The notes below the pieces were generated by a model, which did not search any database, had not been told where the DNA came from, and saw nothing but the letters and a program-made list of their open reading frames with translations. The translations under genes were made by a program, and so were the position numbers. Below, one piece after another: positions 8,512-15,997 of a stretch of DNA of 35,443 nucleotides. The number at the start of each line of letters is the position of its first letter. Position 1 is the stretch's first letter. Source of the DNA: Rubellimicrobium sp. (lineage in GTDB: Bacteria; Pseudomonadota; Alphaproteobacteria; Rhodobacterales; Rhodobacteraceae); assembly GCA_019454835.1 (NCBI GenBank), contig JACFNP010000037.1, positions 1 to 35,443 on the forward strand, written 5' to 3'.

Positions 8512-8765
8512 GCCGCGAGCAGCGGGTCGAGCCTGCCCGCCCGGTCGAGCGCGTGAATTTCGGTGCAGTCGCCGATATGCTGCCCGTCGACGAAAATCTG
8601 CGGCACCGTATGGCGCCCCGGCGCGCGCTGCATCATCTCGGCCCGGCGTCCGGGTTCGATCCCGATGTCGTATTCGGTGAAACCGATGCCCTTGGCGGCC
8701 AGCAACGCCTTGGCGCGATGGCAGTAGCCGCAGGTGGCGCGGGTGTAGATTTCGACATTCGGCAT
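8508..8765 (-). CDS. grxC: glutaredoxin 3
   Basis: An 85-residue glutaredoxin that reduces disulfides or mixed glutathione disulfides in the cytoplasm. The active site is ATCGYC (Cys12, Cys15) instead of the more usual CPYC. The TVPQIFVDGQHIGDCTE segment provides the cis-proline and the glutathione-binding GDC/CTE region. The start at 8765 has GGAGG six bases upstream; an in-frame ATG five codons earlier overlaps that site and is less likely. It lies between comF and the amidase gene on the same strand. Confidence 0.93.
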   Translation of the reverse strand: MPNVEIYTRATCGYCHRAKALLAAKGIGFTEYDIGIEPGRRAEMMQRAPGRHTVPQIFVDGQHIGDCTEIHALDRAGRLDPLLAA

Positions 8766-8794
8766 GGCGTGCCTCCGCATGATCCGGCGTCAAT

Positions 8795-9529
8795 CTAGGC
8801 ATCCTTCCCGACGCGCGCCAGAACCTGCACGACGACATCGCCGGCCCCCGCCGAAAGCAGCGCCCCGGTCGCCGCCGCCAGGGTGGCGCCCGAGGTCATC
8901 ACGTCATCGACCAGCAGCACCGGGCGCCCGGCAATCCGCCCGGCCCGCCGGGGGTGCACGGCAATGGCCCCGTCGAGCGCCGCGAACCGGGCCGCGCGCG
9001 TATGGCCGTCAAGCGGCCGCGTGCGGCGGGTGCGGACCAGCGCATCCGGCAGGTGTGCGATCCCCGCCTCATGCGCGAGCCACCCGGCCAGCAGCGCCGC
9101 CTGGTTGTAGCGCCGCCGGAACAGCCGCCACGGATGCAGCGGCACCGGCACCGCCAGCATGTCCGGTCGCAGCAGCGGCGCGGCCGCCTTTGCCATCCAC
9201 GCGCCCGCCGGGCGGGCAAGGTCGGTGCGGTCGCCATGTTTCAGCGCCAGCACCAGCCGCCGCCCGGTGTCGCGGTACAGCAGCACCGCCCGCCCGGCGG
9301 CCCATGGCCGCGCGACCTGCAGGCAGTCGTCGCACAGGATGTCCTCGCCGCGATCCTCGCCCGGCAGGGGGATGCCGCAATGGTGGCAGACGAGGCCCGA
9401 AATGAAATGCGTATCGCGCCAGCACGACCCGCAGAGCGCGAATTCGGATTCGGTCAGCACCCCGCAGGCCACGCATTGCGGCGGGTAGAGGGCGCGGATC
9501 GCACTTTGCAACCGGGTCGTTTTGCGCAT
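8795..9529 (-). CDS. comF: ComF family phosphoribosyltransferase-like protein
   Basis: A 244-residue ComF protein. The N terminus holds four CxxC pairs (Cys 19/22, 33/36, 48/51, 66/69), a double zinc-ribbon arrangement. The C terminus carries the type I phosphoribosyltransferase PRPP-binding motif VLLVDDVMTSGAT (about 204-216). ComF proteins are needed for natural transformation in several bacteria, although homologues occur widely without proven competence. The gene is divergent from the methyltransferase gene with only 12 bp between start codons, and is followed by grxC 29 bp downstream. Confidence 0.92.
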   Translation of the reverse strand: MRKTTRLQSAIRALYPPQCVACGVLTESEFALCGSCWRDTHFISGLVCHHCGIPLPGEDRGEDILCDDCLQVARPWAAGRAVLLYRDTGRRLVLALKHGDRTDLARPAGAWMAKAAAPLLRPDMLAVPVPLHPWRLFRRRYNQAALLAGWLAHEAGIAHLPDALVRTRRTRPLDGHTRAARFAALDGAIAVHPRRAGRIAGRPVLLVDDVMTSGATLAAATGALLSAGAGDVVVQVLARVGKDA

Positions 9530-9541
9530 ATCAGCCTGCCC

Positions 9542-10372
9542 ATGCCCGCGACGACCCCGCCCCGCCTTGCCGACCGCGCCGCCCTGCAGCGCAACCGCAC
9601 CCGCGCCGCCCGTGCGCCGGTGACCTTCCTGCGCGAGGCGGTCATCGCCGATATTCAGGAAAGACTCGGCGAGGTTAACAGAACCTTTACGGCGCCCGCC
9701 GTGGTGACGCCGTTCCCCGAACTCTGGGCCGATGTGCTGCCCGGCGCCGTGACGGTGCCCGACGACGAGACGCTGGCGCTGGCCCCCGGCGCGCATGACC
9801 TGCTGATCCACGACCTCTGCCTGCACTGGGCCGACGATCCCGTGGGCCAGCTCGTGCAGGCCGGGCTGGCGCTGAAACCCGACGGGCTGCTGATCGCAAC
9901 CCTGTTCGGCGGCCTGACGCTGCAGGAGCTGCGCACCTCGCTGGCCGAGGCCGAGGCGCGCGTCACCGGCGGGCTGTCGCCCCGCGTGGCGCCGATGGGG
10001 GAAATCCGCACGCTCGGCACCCTGCTGCAACGCGCCGATCTTGCGCTGCCGGTGGCCGACAACATCATCTGGACGGTGGATTATCCGTCGCCCGTCGCAC
10101 TCATGCACGACCTGCGCGGCATGGGCGAGGGCAATGCCCTGATCCACCGCCTGCGCCGCCCCACCGCGCGCGGGGTCATCGAGGCCGCCATCGAGACCTA
10201 TGTGAACCATTTCGGCGCGAACGGCCGCGTGCCCGCAACATTCGAGGTGGCGGTGCTGACCGGCTGGACGCGGCACCCCGACCAGCAGCAGCCGCTGCGC
10301 CCCGGCTCGGCGGTGGCGCGGCTCGCCGATGCGCTCGGCGTGAACGAGACGAAGCTCGACCCCGGCCCGTGA
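9542..10372 (+). CDS. NDUFAF5/BioC-like methyltransferase-fold protein
   Basis: A 276-residue protein of the SAM-methyltransferase family related to mitochondrial NDUFAF5 (C20orf7), a complex I assembly factor, and to BioC. Conserved parts are FLREAVIADIQERLGEVNR near the N terminus, then HDLLIHDLCLHWADDP, KPDGLLIATLFGGLTLQEL, and GWTRHPDQQQPLRPGSA at the C terminus. The usual glycine-rich motif I that should follow the N-terminal helix (DxGxGxG) is missing; the equivalent stretch reads VVTPFPELW. SAM binding is therefore doubtful. It lies 16 bp upstream of hemH, so the two are probably one operon, and it is divergent from comF. Confidence 0.8.
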   Translation: MPATTPPRLADRAALQRNRTRAARAPVTFLREAVIADIQERLGEVNRTFTAPAVVTPFPELWADVLPGAVTVPDDETLALAPGAHDLLIHDLCLHWADDPVGQLVQAGLALKPDGLLIATLFGGLTLQELRTSLAEAEARVTGGLSPRVAPMGEIRTLGTLLQRADLALPVADNIIWTVDYPSPVALMHDLRGMGEGNALIHRLRRPTARGVIEAAIETYVNHFGANGRVPATFEVAVLTGWTRHPDQQQPLRPGSAVARLADALGVNETKLDPGP

Positions 10373-10388
10373 CCTGAAGGAACCCCAG

Positions 10389-11423
10389 ATGCCTGCAAGC
10401 GACCGCCTCCCCCCCGGCCATCCCCCTGCGCCCCATGGCCGGATCGGTGTGCTCATCGGCAATCTCGGCACCCCGGACGCCACCGATTACCGGACGGTGC
10501 GCCGTTACCTGTCGGAATTTCTCTCGGACAAGCGGGTGATCGACTATCCGGCGTGGAAATGGCAGCCGATCCTGCAACTGATCATCCTCAGCACCCGCCC
10601 GCAGAAGACCGGGGCCAATTACCGGCTGATCTGGAACGAGGAGCTGGACGAGAGCCCGCTGCTCACCATCACCCGCGCCCAGGCCGAGGCGATCCGTGCC
10701 GATCTGGCCGCCGATTACGGCGACCGGGTGCTGGTCGATTTCTGCATGCGCTACGGCAACCCCTCGACCGCGTCACGGCTGCGGGCGATGGTCGAGGCGG
10801 GCTGCGACCGGGTGCTGTTCCTGCCGCTCTATCCGCAATATTCCAGCGCCACCACGGCCACCGCCAATGACGAACTGTTCCGCGGCCTGATGCGCGAGAA
10901 GCGGCAGCCCGCCGTCCGCACCGTCGGCGCCTATATGGACGATCCGGCCTATGTCGCGGCGCTTGCCGCCTCGGTCACGCGGGCGTTCGCGGGACGCGAG
11001 CCGCCGCAGCGGCTGATCTGTTCGTATCACGGCCTTCCCGAGCGGTTCCTGACCGAGGGCGACCCCTACCATTGCCATTGCCAGAAGACGACGCGGCTGC
11101 TGCGCGAGGCGCTGGGCTGGCCCGAGGAACAGGTGGTTACCACCTTCCAGTCGCGCTTCGGGCGCGAGGAATGGCTGAAACCCTATACGGTCAAGGAGGT
11201 GGCCCGTCTTGCCGGCGAGGGCATCACCCGCATCGGCATCCTCGCCCCGGCCTTCGCCGCCGACTGCATCGAGACGCTCGAGGAAATCCAGGGCGAAATC
11301 CAGGATGCCTTCAAGGCGGCGGGCGGCGAGGAATTCACCTATGTCCCCTGCCTCAACGACGCCCCCGACCACATCGCGGCGCTGACCGGAATCGTCCGGG
11401 CGAATCTGCGCGGGTGGGTCTGA
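10389..11423 (+). CDS. hemH: ferrochelatase
   Basis: A 344-residue ferrochelatase that inserts ferrous iron into protoporphyrin IX, the last step of heme synthesis. The N-terminal IGVLIGNLGTPD motif, the SYHGLPERF motif with metal-ligand His214, and FAADCIETLEEI with Glu295 are all present. The GAAGG ribosome-binding site precedes the ATG. It provides heme for cytochromes such as the bc1 complex encoded at 16.9-19.6 kb. It ends just before composite repeat E. Confidence 0.96.
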   Translation: MPASDRLPPGHPPAPHGRIGVLIGNLGTPDATDYRTVRRYLSEFLSDKRVIDYPAWKWQPILQLIILSTRPQKTGANYRLIWNEELDESPLLTITRAQAEAIRADLAADYGDRVLVDFCMRYGNPSTASRLRAMVEAGCDRVLFLPLYPQYSSATTATANDELFRGLMREKRQPAVRTVGAYMDDPAYVAALAASVTRAFAGREPPQRLICSYHGLPERFLTEGDPYHCHCQKTTRLLREALGWPEEQVVTTFQSRFGREEWLKPYTVKEVARLAGEGITRIGILAPAFAADCIETLEEIQGEIQDAFKAAGGEEFTYVPCLNDAPDHIAALTGIVRANLRGWV

Positions 11424-11427
11424 GGGC

Positions 11428-11597
11428 GGGCAATCGGGCGAACACCATCTCCCGTCATTGCGAGGAGGCAAAGCCGACGAAGCAACCCCGATGGTGTGCG
11501 CAAGCCGTCGGGGTTCCTTCGGCTGCGCCTCGCAATGACGGGATTATCGGGCGGCGACGCCGTGCCCGCCCGTGCAGAACCGTTCGCCCGATTGCCC
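11428..11597. repeat. composite nested palindrome E (170 bp)
   Basis: The outer inverted repeat GGGCAATCGGGCGAAC (11428-11443) and its exact complement (11582-11597) enclose the core hairpin at 11452-11542 and a spacer of about 39 bp on the right. The core has the long arm on the left and the short arm on the right, with loop GATGGTGTGCGCAAGCCGTC (forward). The spacer contains ATTATCGGGCGGCGACGCCG, shared with other composites. It lies between convergent hemH and hicB. Confidence 0.9.
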
Positions 11598-11625
11598 TGC
11601 GGGCGGGGGCGGCTGTCATCAGGTG

Positions 11626-11994
11626 TCAGGCGTAAAGGCGGTCATCGTCCCCGGTCGCGTGACTGCGGGCGGACCATTCTTGCGCGGCGGTGCGCTCAAG
11701 CTCGCGGATTCTGGCCTGGGCCGCCTCCAGTTCATGCGCAAGGCGATCACGTTCCTCGACAACGCCGTCAAGCCAGGCGCGAAACCCGGCATGGGCGCTT
11801 TCGGGGGCGGGAATGGCGACCTTGCGTCCGATCTGCACCTCCATCCAGACGGCAAACGCATCAAGCGCGTTTCGGGCGGCCGCGTCCGGCGTCTCACCGT
11901 CCGACATGCATCCGGGCAGGTCGGGAAACCGGGCCATGTAACCACCGCCATCCTCATCGGATATGGGGCTGATGACCATGGAATATCGGTCCAT
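11626..11994 (-). CDS. hicB: HicB-family antitoxin with coiled-coil tail
   Basis: A 122-residue protein. Residues 1-65 carry the HicB partial RNase-H-like fold (YSMVISPISDEDGGGYMARF, then PDLPGCMSDGETPDAA). The last part (about residues 78-115) is charged and heptad-like (VVEERDRLAHELEAAQARIREL), predicting a coiled coil. The usual C-terminal ribbon-helix-helix or HTH DNA-binding domain is not evident. It is encoded directly after hicA with one base between them. The ATG at 11994 is chosen for the GAGAGGA site; an upstream alternative would overlap hicA. It should neutralise the HicA RNase. Confidence 0.8.
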   Translation of the reverse strand: MDRYSMVISPISDEDGGGYMARFPDLPGCMSDGETPDAAARNALDAFAVWMEVQIGRKVAIPAPESAHAGFRAWLDGVVEERDRLAHELEAAQARIRELERTAAQEWSARSHATGDDDRLYA

Positions 11995-11995
11995 C

Positions 11996-12229
11996 CTATC
12001 CTCTCCCCCGGCTTGCGTGCTCACGATGAGCAGCGGCGTAGCTGACCAGATCCCTGATGTAGGGCGCCTTGACAGGCCGGGCAAAGGGTATCGTCAGCAC
12101 ATCCCGTAAATACGGGCTTACCACGACGCGATGACTTCCGCTCGTCGGCTTTCTGAATTCGAGGCCTTCCTGTCTGGCAACCTTTTCCACGTCAGCGATG
12201 GTCCACCCATCGTGCGGGTTTCTCTTCAT
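11996..12229 (-). CDS. hicA: HicA-family mRNA interferase toxin
   Basis: A 77-residue basic protein with a double-stranded-RNA-binding-like fold typical of HicA. It has the TIADVEKVARQEGLEFRK segment and the catalytic histidine 33 in the SGSHRVVV motif. HicA toxins cleave mRNA in a ribosome-independent manner and are inhibited by HicB. It is the first gene of the pair, in the common toxin-first order. The ATG at 12229 is chosen because it gives the standard compact length. The pair lies between composite repeats E and F. Confidence 0.8.
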   Translation of the reverse strand: MKRNPHDGWTIADVEKVARQEGLEFRKPTSGSHRVVVSPYLRDVLTIPFARPVKAPYIRDLVSYAAAHREHASRGRG

Positions 12230-12334
12230 CCTGTCCAGTAACGGTAGCTTGCCTGCCAATGCAACGGACCTGCCTGCCTGCGGCAAGCATCTCACATGTG
12301 CAACCCCGCCTGCAACCCAGGATTGTGCCGCGCC

Positions 12335-12496
12335 GGACAATCGCGCGAACGCCATCTTCCGTCATTGCGAGGCGAAGCCGAAGCAACCTCGATCTCTCAC
12401 ACACAACATCGGGGTTGCTTCGTCGGCTGCGCCGCCTCGCAATGACGGGATTATCGGGCGGCGCCGACCCGCGCAGGGCAGTCCACCCGGTTGCCC
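12335..12496. repeat. composite nested palindrome F (about 162 bp)
   Basis: Outer arms GGACAATCGCGCGAAC (12335-12350) and a diverged right arm ACCCGGTTGCCCC (about 12484-12496). The core hairpin spans 12359-12449, with the short arm on the left, loop GATCTCTCACACACAACATC and long arm on the right, so its core is reversed relative to copy E. The spacer ATTATCGGGCGGCGCCGACC is still on the right, as in E. It lies between the L,D-transpeptidase stop and the hicA start. Confidence 0.85.
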
Positions 12497-12511
12497 CGTG
12501 CAGCGCGATTC

Positions 12512-13081
12512 CTACAGCAACACCACCTGCGTGCCGATCCTCGTCGCGTCATACAGCCGGATCGCGTGTTCGTTGAACATGCCGATGCAGCCGTCCGACG
12601 AGCGCCGCCCGACCTTGCGCGTGTCGTGCGAGCCGTGCAGCAGGTAGGCGGGCCAGCTCAGATACATCGCCCGGACGCCCAGCGGGTTCAGCGGATCGCC
12701 GCCGGGGATCTGCAGCGGCCAGTCGGGAAAGCGCTCCCGCTGCGAGGCGGTCGTCGTCCAGGTGGGATTTTCGGCCTTGCGCACGATCTCGGTGCGGCCA
12801 CGGCGGGTCAGTTCGTCGGTGCGCGGAACGGTGGTCGGGAACAGGAAATAGGTGCTCTCGTCCTCGGACCAGAAATGCAGCGCCCGCTCGCCCACGTCGC
12901 AGAGGATCGCGCCGTTGCGCAGGTTCGGGAAGAAATCGCGCCAGTCGCGCATCTGCAGGGCCGAGACGTTGTGCGAGACCGAAGGCGCCTCGACCTCGAC
13001 GGCGCCGACCGTTCCCTGCGCCCGCACGCTGCCCGCCATCCCCGCCGCCGCTGCGGCGACCATAAAACCACGACGATTCAT
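12512..13081 (-). CDS. L,D-transpeptidase (YkuD/ErfK family)
   Basis: A 189-residue exported protein with a twin-arginine-type leader (MNRRGFMVAAAAAGMAGSVRA). The catalytic YkuD domain ends with HGSHDTRKVGRR, then SSDGCIGMFNEHAIRLYD; the nucleophile is Cys165 and the conserved histidine is about 149-152. These enzymes make 3-3 peptidoglycan cross-links or attach proteins to the wall. The motif SDGCIGM differs from the commoner SHGCIRM: histidine and arginine are replaced by aspartate and glycine. The start at 13081 is chosen by signal peptide and GAGGCAGG site; the longer reading extends into the intergenic region. Confidence 0.9.
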   Translation of the reverse strand: MNRRGFMVAAAAAGMAGSVRAQGTVGAVEVEAPSVSHNVSALQMRDWRDFFPNLRNGAILCDVGERALHFWSEDESTYFLFPTTVPRTDELTRRGRTEIVRKAENPTWTTTASQRERFPDWPLQIPGGDPLNPLGVRAMYLSWPAYLLHGSHDTRKVGRRSSDGCIGMFNEHAIRLYDATRIGTQVVLL

Positions 13082-13222
13082 AGCCTGCCTCAAGACCGTG
13101 ACCCCAGTTGCGAATCGGTTCCCGATCCGGCGGCAGAATGCCGGAGCCGGGGAAGCATGGCAACGCGGGCACGGATAAGAAGGGCGTGATGCGGCAGGAC
13201 CGGGCGGCACGATCACCGTGAT

Positions 13223-13310
13223 CGTCATTGCGAACGAAGTGAAGCAACCCCGACCGCTCGCGCGATGTCCTCGGGGTTGCTTCGTCGGCTGCGCCTCCTC
13301 GCAATGACGG
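13223..13310. repeat. palindromic repeat copy G
   Basis: Core hairpin with a diverged short left arm (CGTCATTGCGAACGAAGTG), loop GACCGCTCGCGCGATGTCC and long right arm (CGTCGGCTGCGCCTCCTCGC, then AATGACGG). Reverse orientation. No outer arms are visible. It lies in the divergent region between the L,D-transpeptidase and the thi operon, ending 25 bp before the likely thi promoter. Confidence 0.9.
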
Positions 13311-13335
13311 TTTCTGTCACGCCCCGCTCCGGCCC

Positions 13336-13363
13336 TTGCAACGGCGGGGCGAATCCCTATTGT
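13336..13363 (+). promoter_or_regulatory. probable sigma-70-type promoter of the thiBPQ operon
   Basis: TTGCAA (13336-13341) and TATTGT (13358-13363) are separated by 16 bp. Transcription would start about 13370, immediately before the TPP aptamer, which supports the call. Not tested. Confidence 0.55.
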
Positions 13364-13370
13364 GACCCCT

Positions 13371-13449
13371 ACCTCGGGGGGCCTTCACAGGCTGAGACGC
13401 GCAAGCGGACCCGTCGAACCTGATCCGGGCAATTCCGGCGGAGGGAAGG
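13371..13449 (+). promoter_or_regulatory. TPP riboswitch (THI element)
   Basis: Conserved aptamer blocks appear in order: CTCGGGGGGCC, CAGGCTGAGA, ACCCGTCGAACCTGATCCGG, then AATTCCGGCGGAGGGAAG. CTGAGA and the final CGGCGGAGGGAA are THI-box signatures. It binds thiamine pyrophosphate and should repress thiBPQ when TPP is plentiful. The expression platform lies between 13450 and the thiB start at 13504 and probably acts on ribosome access; no T-rich terminator is visible. Confidence 0.95.
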
Positions 13450-13503
13450 TTGCATGTCACATCCGCTCGCAGACCGCCCGCATCGCATCCATCGGAGCGC
13501 ATG

Positions 13504-14484
13504 ATGAGACGAGCTGCATTCATCCTTTCGACACTGGCCTTCGCCGCAGGCCCCGCCGGGGCCGAGGCGCCGGTGCTGACGGTCTATACCTATGACAGTT
13601 TCGCCACCGAATGGGGGCCGGGTCCGGCCATCGCCGCCGGGTTCGAGGCGAGCTGCGGCTGCACGTTGCGCGTCGTCCCGGCGGGCGACGGCGCGGCGCT
13701 CTTGTCGCGGCTCATGCTCGAAGGCGCGCGCAGCGAGGCCGATGTGGTGGTCGGGCTGGACAATTTCCTCATGGAACGCGCGCGGGCAACCGGGCTGTTC
13801 GCGCCTTCGGGCGTGACGGCGGACTTCACCCTTCCCGTCGCATGGACGGACGACATCTTCGTCCCCTACGACTGGGGCGCCTTCGCCTTCGTCGCCGACG
13901 CGGGCACCCAGGCGCCCGGCTCGCTGCGCGAACTGGCCGACAGCGACATTGCGGTGGTGATCCAGGACCCGCGCGCCTCGACCCCCGGTCTCGGCCTCGC
14001 GCTCTGGGTCGAGGCGGCCTATGGCGACGGCGCCGCCGATCTCTGGGCGGACCTTGCCGACAATATCGTCACCGTCACGCCGGGATGGAGCGAATCCTAC
14101 GCGTTGTTCCTGTCCGGCGAGGCGGATGCGGTGCTGTCCTACACCACCTCACCCGTCTTTCATGTGCTGGCCGAGGATGACGACAGCAAGGTGTTCTGGG
14201 ACTTCGCTGAAGGCAATCCGGTGCAGATCGAGGTCGGTGCGATCCTTGCCCACAGCGGCAGGCAGGCGCTGGCGCGCGACTTCCTGCAATATCTCGTCAG
14301 CGCCGAGGGACAGGCGGCCATTCCCGAGACCAACTGGATGTTCCCTGTGCGCGAACCTGCGGGCGGCCTCGATCCGGCGTTCGACGCGGCGCGGCCCGCG
14401 AAGCCGCTGATCCTGACCCCTGACGGGGCCGCCGCGCTGCGCGAACGGGCCGTCGCCGACTGGCAGGCGGGCCTTGCGCGCTGA
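13504..14484 (+). CDS. thiB: thiamine ABC transporter periplasmic binding protein
   Basis: A 326-residue precursor with a signal peptide (MRRAAFILSTLAFAAGPAGA) followed by a periplasmic binding fold. VLTVYTYDSFATEWGPG is a ThiB signature; PYDWGAFAFV and the STPGLGLALW and YTTSPVFH segments also match thiamine-binding proteins. It captures thiamine, thiamine phosphate or TPP for the ThiPQ importer. Two adjacent ATG codons (13501, 13504) are possible. GGAG lies six bases before the second, which is preferred. The preceding TPP riboswitch confirms the role. Confidence 0.93.
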   Translation: MRRAAFILSTLAFAAGPAGAEAPVLTVYTYDSFATEWGPGPAIAAGFEASCGCTLRVVPAGDGAALLSRLMLEGARSEADVVVGLDNFLMERARATGLFAPSGVTADFTLPVAWTDDIFVPYDWGAFAFVADAGTQAPGSLRELADSDIAVVIQDPRASTPGLGLALWVEAAYGDGAADLWADLADNIVTVTPGWSESYALFLSGEADAVLSYTTSPVFHVLAEDDDSKVFWDFAEGNPVQIEVGAILAHSGRQALARDFLQYLVSAEGQAAIPETNWMFPVREPAGGLDPAFDAARPAKPLILTPDGAAALRERAVADWQAGLAR

Positions 14485-15997
14485 AACGCCATGGCCGGGG
14501 CGGGCAGCGATCACGCTGGTCGCGGTGCTGCTGGTCGCGCCGCTGGCGGCGCTGGTCTGGCGGGCGGCGGGGATCGGCGGGCTGACGGCGGGGGATGTCG
14601 CGGCGCTGCGCTTCACTTTGTGGCAGGCGCTGCTGTCGGCGCTGATCTCGGTCGCGCTGGCGGTGCCTGTGGCGCGGGCGCTGGCGCGGCGGCGGTTTGC
14701 GGGCCGGGGCGTGGTGATCGCGGTGCTGGGCGCGCCCTTCATCCTGCCGGTGCTGGCGGCGGTCGTCGGGCTGCTGGCGATCTTCGGGCGGGCCGGGCTG
14801 CTCAATCAGGGGCTGGTGCTGCTGGGCCTGCCGCGCCTGTCGATCTACGGCTTGACGGGCGTGGTCCTTGCCCATGTGTTCCTGAACCTGCCACTGGCGG
14901 TGCGCATGATCCTGACCGGCTGGCAGGCTATCCCCGAGGACCGCTTTCGCCTGGCCGCCAGTCTTGGCGTGCCGGTGCGCCGGGTTCTGGAATGGCCGAT
15001 GCTGCGCGCGGTGGTGCCCGGCGCGGCGCTGGTGATCTTTCTCGTCTGCCTCACCTCGTTCACCGTGGCGCTGACCCTTGGCGGCGGCCCGAAGGCCACC
15101 ACGCTCGAGCTTGCCATCTACCAGTCGCTGCGCTTCGATTTCGCCCCGGATCGCGCGGCGATGCTGGCGCTGGTGCAGCTTGGCATCGCGGGCGGGTTCG
15201 TCTGGCTGACGGCACGGGTGACGCTGGCGCAGACGCTTGGTCCCGATCCGGGGCGGGTCGTGCCGCGTCTTGACGGGCGCGGGCTGGCGGCGCGGCTGGG
15301 CGACACCGTGGCGGTATCCGCGGCGCTGCTGTTCCTGGCGCTGCCGCTGGCTGCGGTGGTCGCGCAGGGCGTGCCGGGTCTGGCCGCGCTGCCGCCCGCG
15401 ACATGGCCCGCGCTGGGCCGCACGCTGGCGGTCGCGCTGGTGGCGACAGGCATCGCCATCACCCTCGCGCTGGCGCTGGCGGGCCATGGGGGGCGGCTTG
15501 CCGATCTGGCCGGGACGCTGCCGCTCGCGCTCTCGAGCCTTGTCCTCGGTGCCGGGCTGATGATCCTGACCCTGCCCCTTGCCGCACCGGCGCGGCTGGC
15601 GCTGCCGGTGACGGCGCTGCTGAACGCGATGGCCGCGCTGCCCTTCGCGCTGCGCATCGTCGCGCCCGAGGTGGCGCGCATCCGGGCCGACTACGGGCGC
15701 CTATCCGACATGCTGGGTCTGCGCGGGCTGGCGCGGCTGCGGCTGCTGCTGGTGCCGCTGGCCCGGCGTCCGCTGGGGCTGGCGGCCGGGCTGGCGGCGG
15801 CGCTGTCGGTGGGCGATCTGGGGGTGATCGCGCTGTTCGGCGACACCGGCACCCAGACCCTGCCGCTGCTGATGCTGTCGCTGATGGGCGCCTACCGGCT
15901 GGAGGCGGCGGCGGCGGTCGGGCTGATCCTGGCCGCCTGCGCCTTCGGGCTGTTTCTCACCTTCGATCTCTGGGGGCGCCATGAGCCTCGTCATTGA
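14474..15997 (+). CDS. thiP: thiamine ABC transporter permease
   Basis: A 507-residue double-length permease with two BPD_transp_1 halves and about twelve membrane helices. It contains FRLAASLGVPVRRVLEWP and IRADYGRLSDMLGLRGLARL, the two EAA-like loops that contact the ATPase. It carries thiamine across the inner membrane. The likely start is a TTG at 14474, overlapping thiB by 11 bases. No in-frame ATG or GTG occurs earlier in the reading frame's junction, and the first internal ATG is far inside the protein. The TTG follows AGGCGGG closely. Confidence 0.92.
   Translation: MRAETPWPGRAAITLVAVLLVAPLAALVWRAAGIGGLTAGDVAALRFTLWQALLSALISVALAVPVARALARRRFAGRGVVIAVLGAPFILPVLAAVVGLLAIFGRAGLLNQGLVLLGLPRLSIYGLTGVVLAHVFLNLPLAVRMILTGWQAIPEDRFRLAASLGVPVRRVLEWPMLRAVVPGAALVIFLVCLTSFTVALTLGGGPKATTLELAIYQSLRFDFAPDRAAMLALVQLGIAGGFVWLTARVTLAQTLGPDPGRVVPRLDGRGLAARLGDTVAVSAALLFLALPLAAVVAQGVPGLAALPPATWPALGRTLAVALVATGIAITLALALAGHGGRLADLAGTLPLALSSLVLGAGLMILTLPLAAPARLALPVTALLNAMAALPFALRIVAPEVARIRADYGRLSDMLGLRGLARLRLLLVPLARRPLGLAAGLAAALSVGDLGVIALFGDTGTQTLPLLMLSLMGAYRLEAAAAVGLILAACAFGLFLTFDLWGRHEPRH

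Noticed and set aside
11496..11972. Open frames starting inside palindromic repeats and giving peptides such as RSNPDRSHTTSG
   Set aside because: The peptides are translations of the repeat in different frames and recur at unrelated sites, so they are not genes.
13450..13503. An upstream start for thiB giving 17 more residues
   Set aside because: It would place coding sequence in the riboswitch expression platform and put the signal peptide away from the N terminus.
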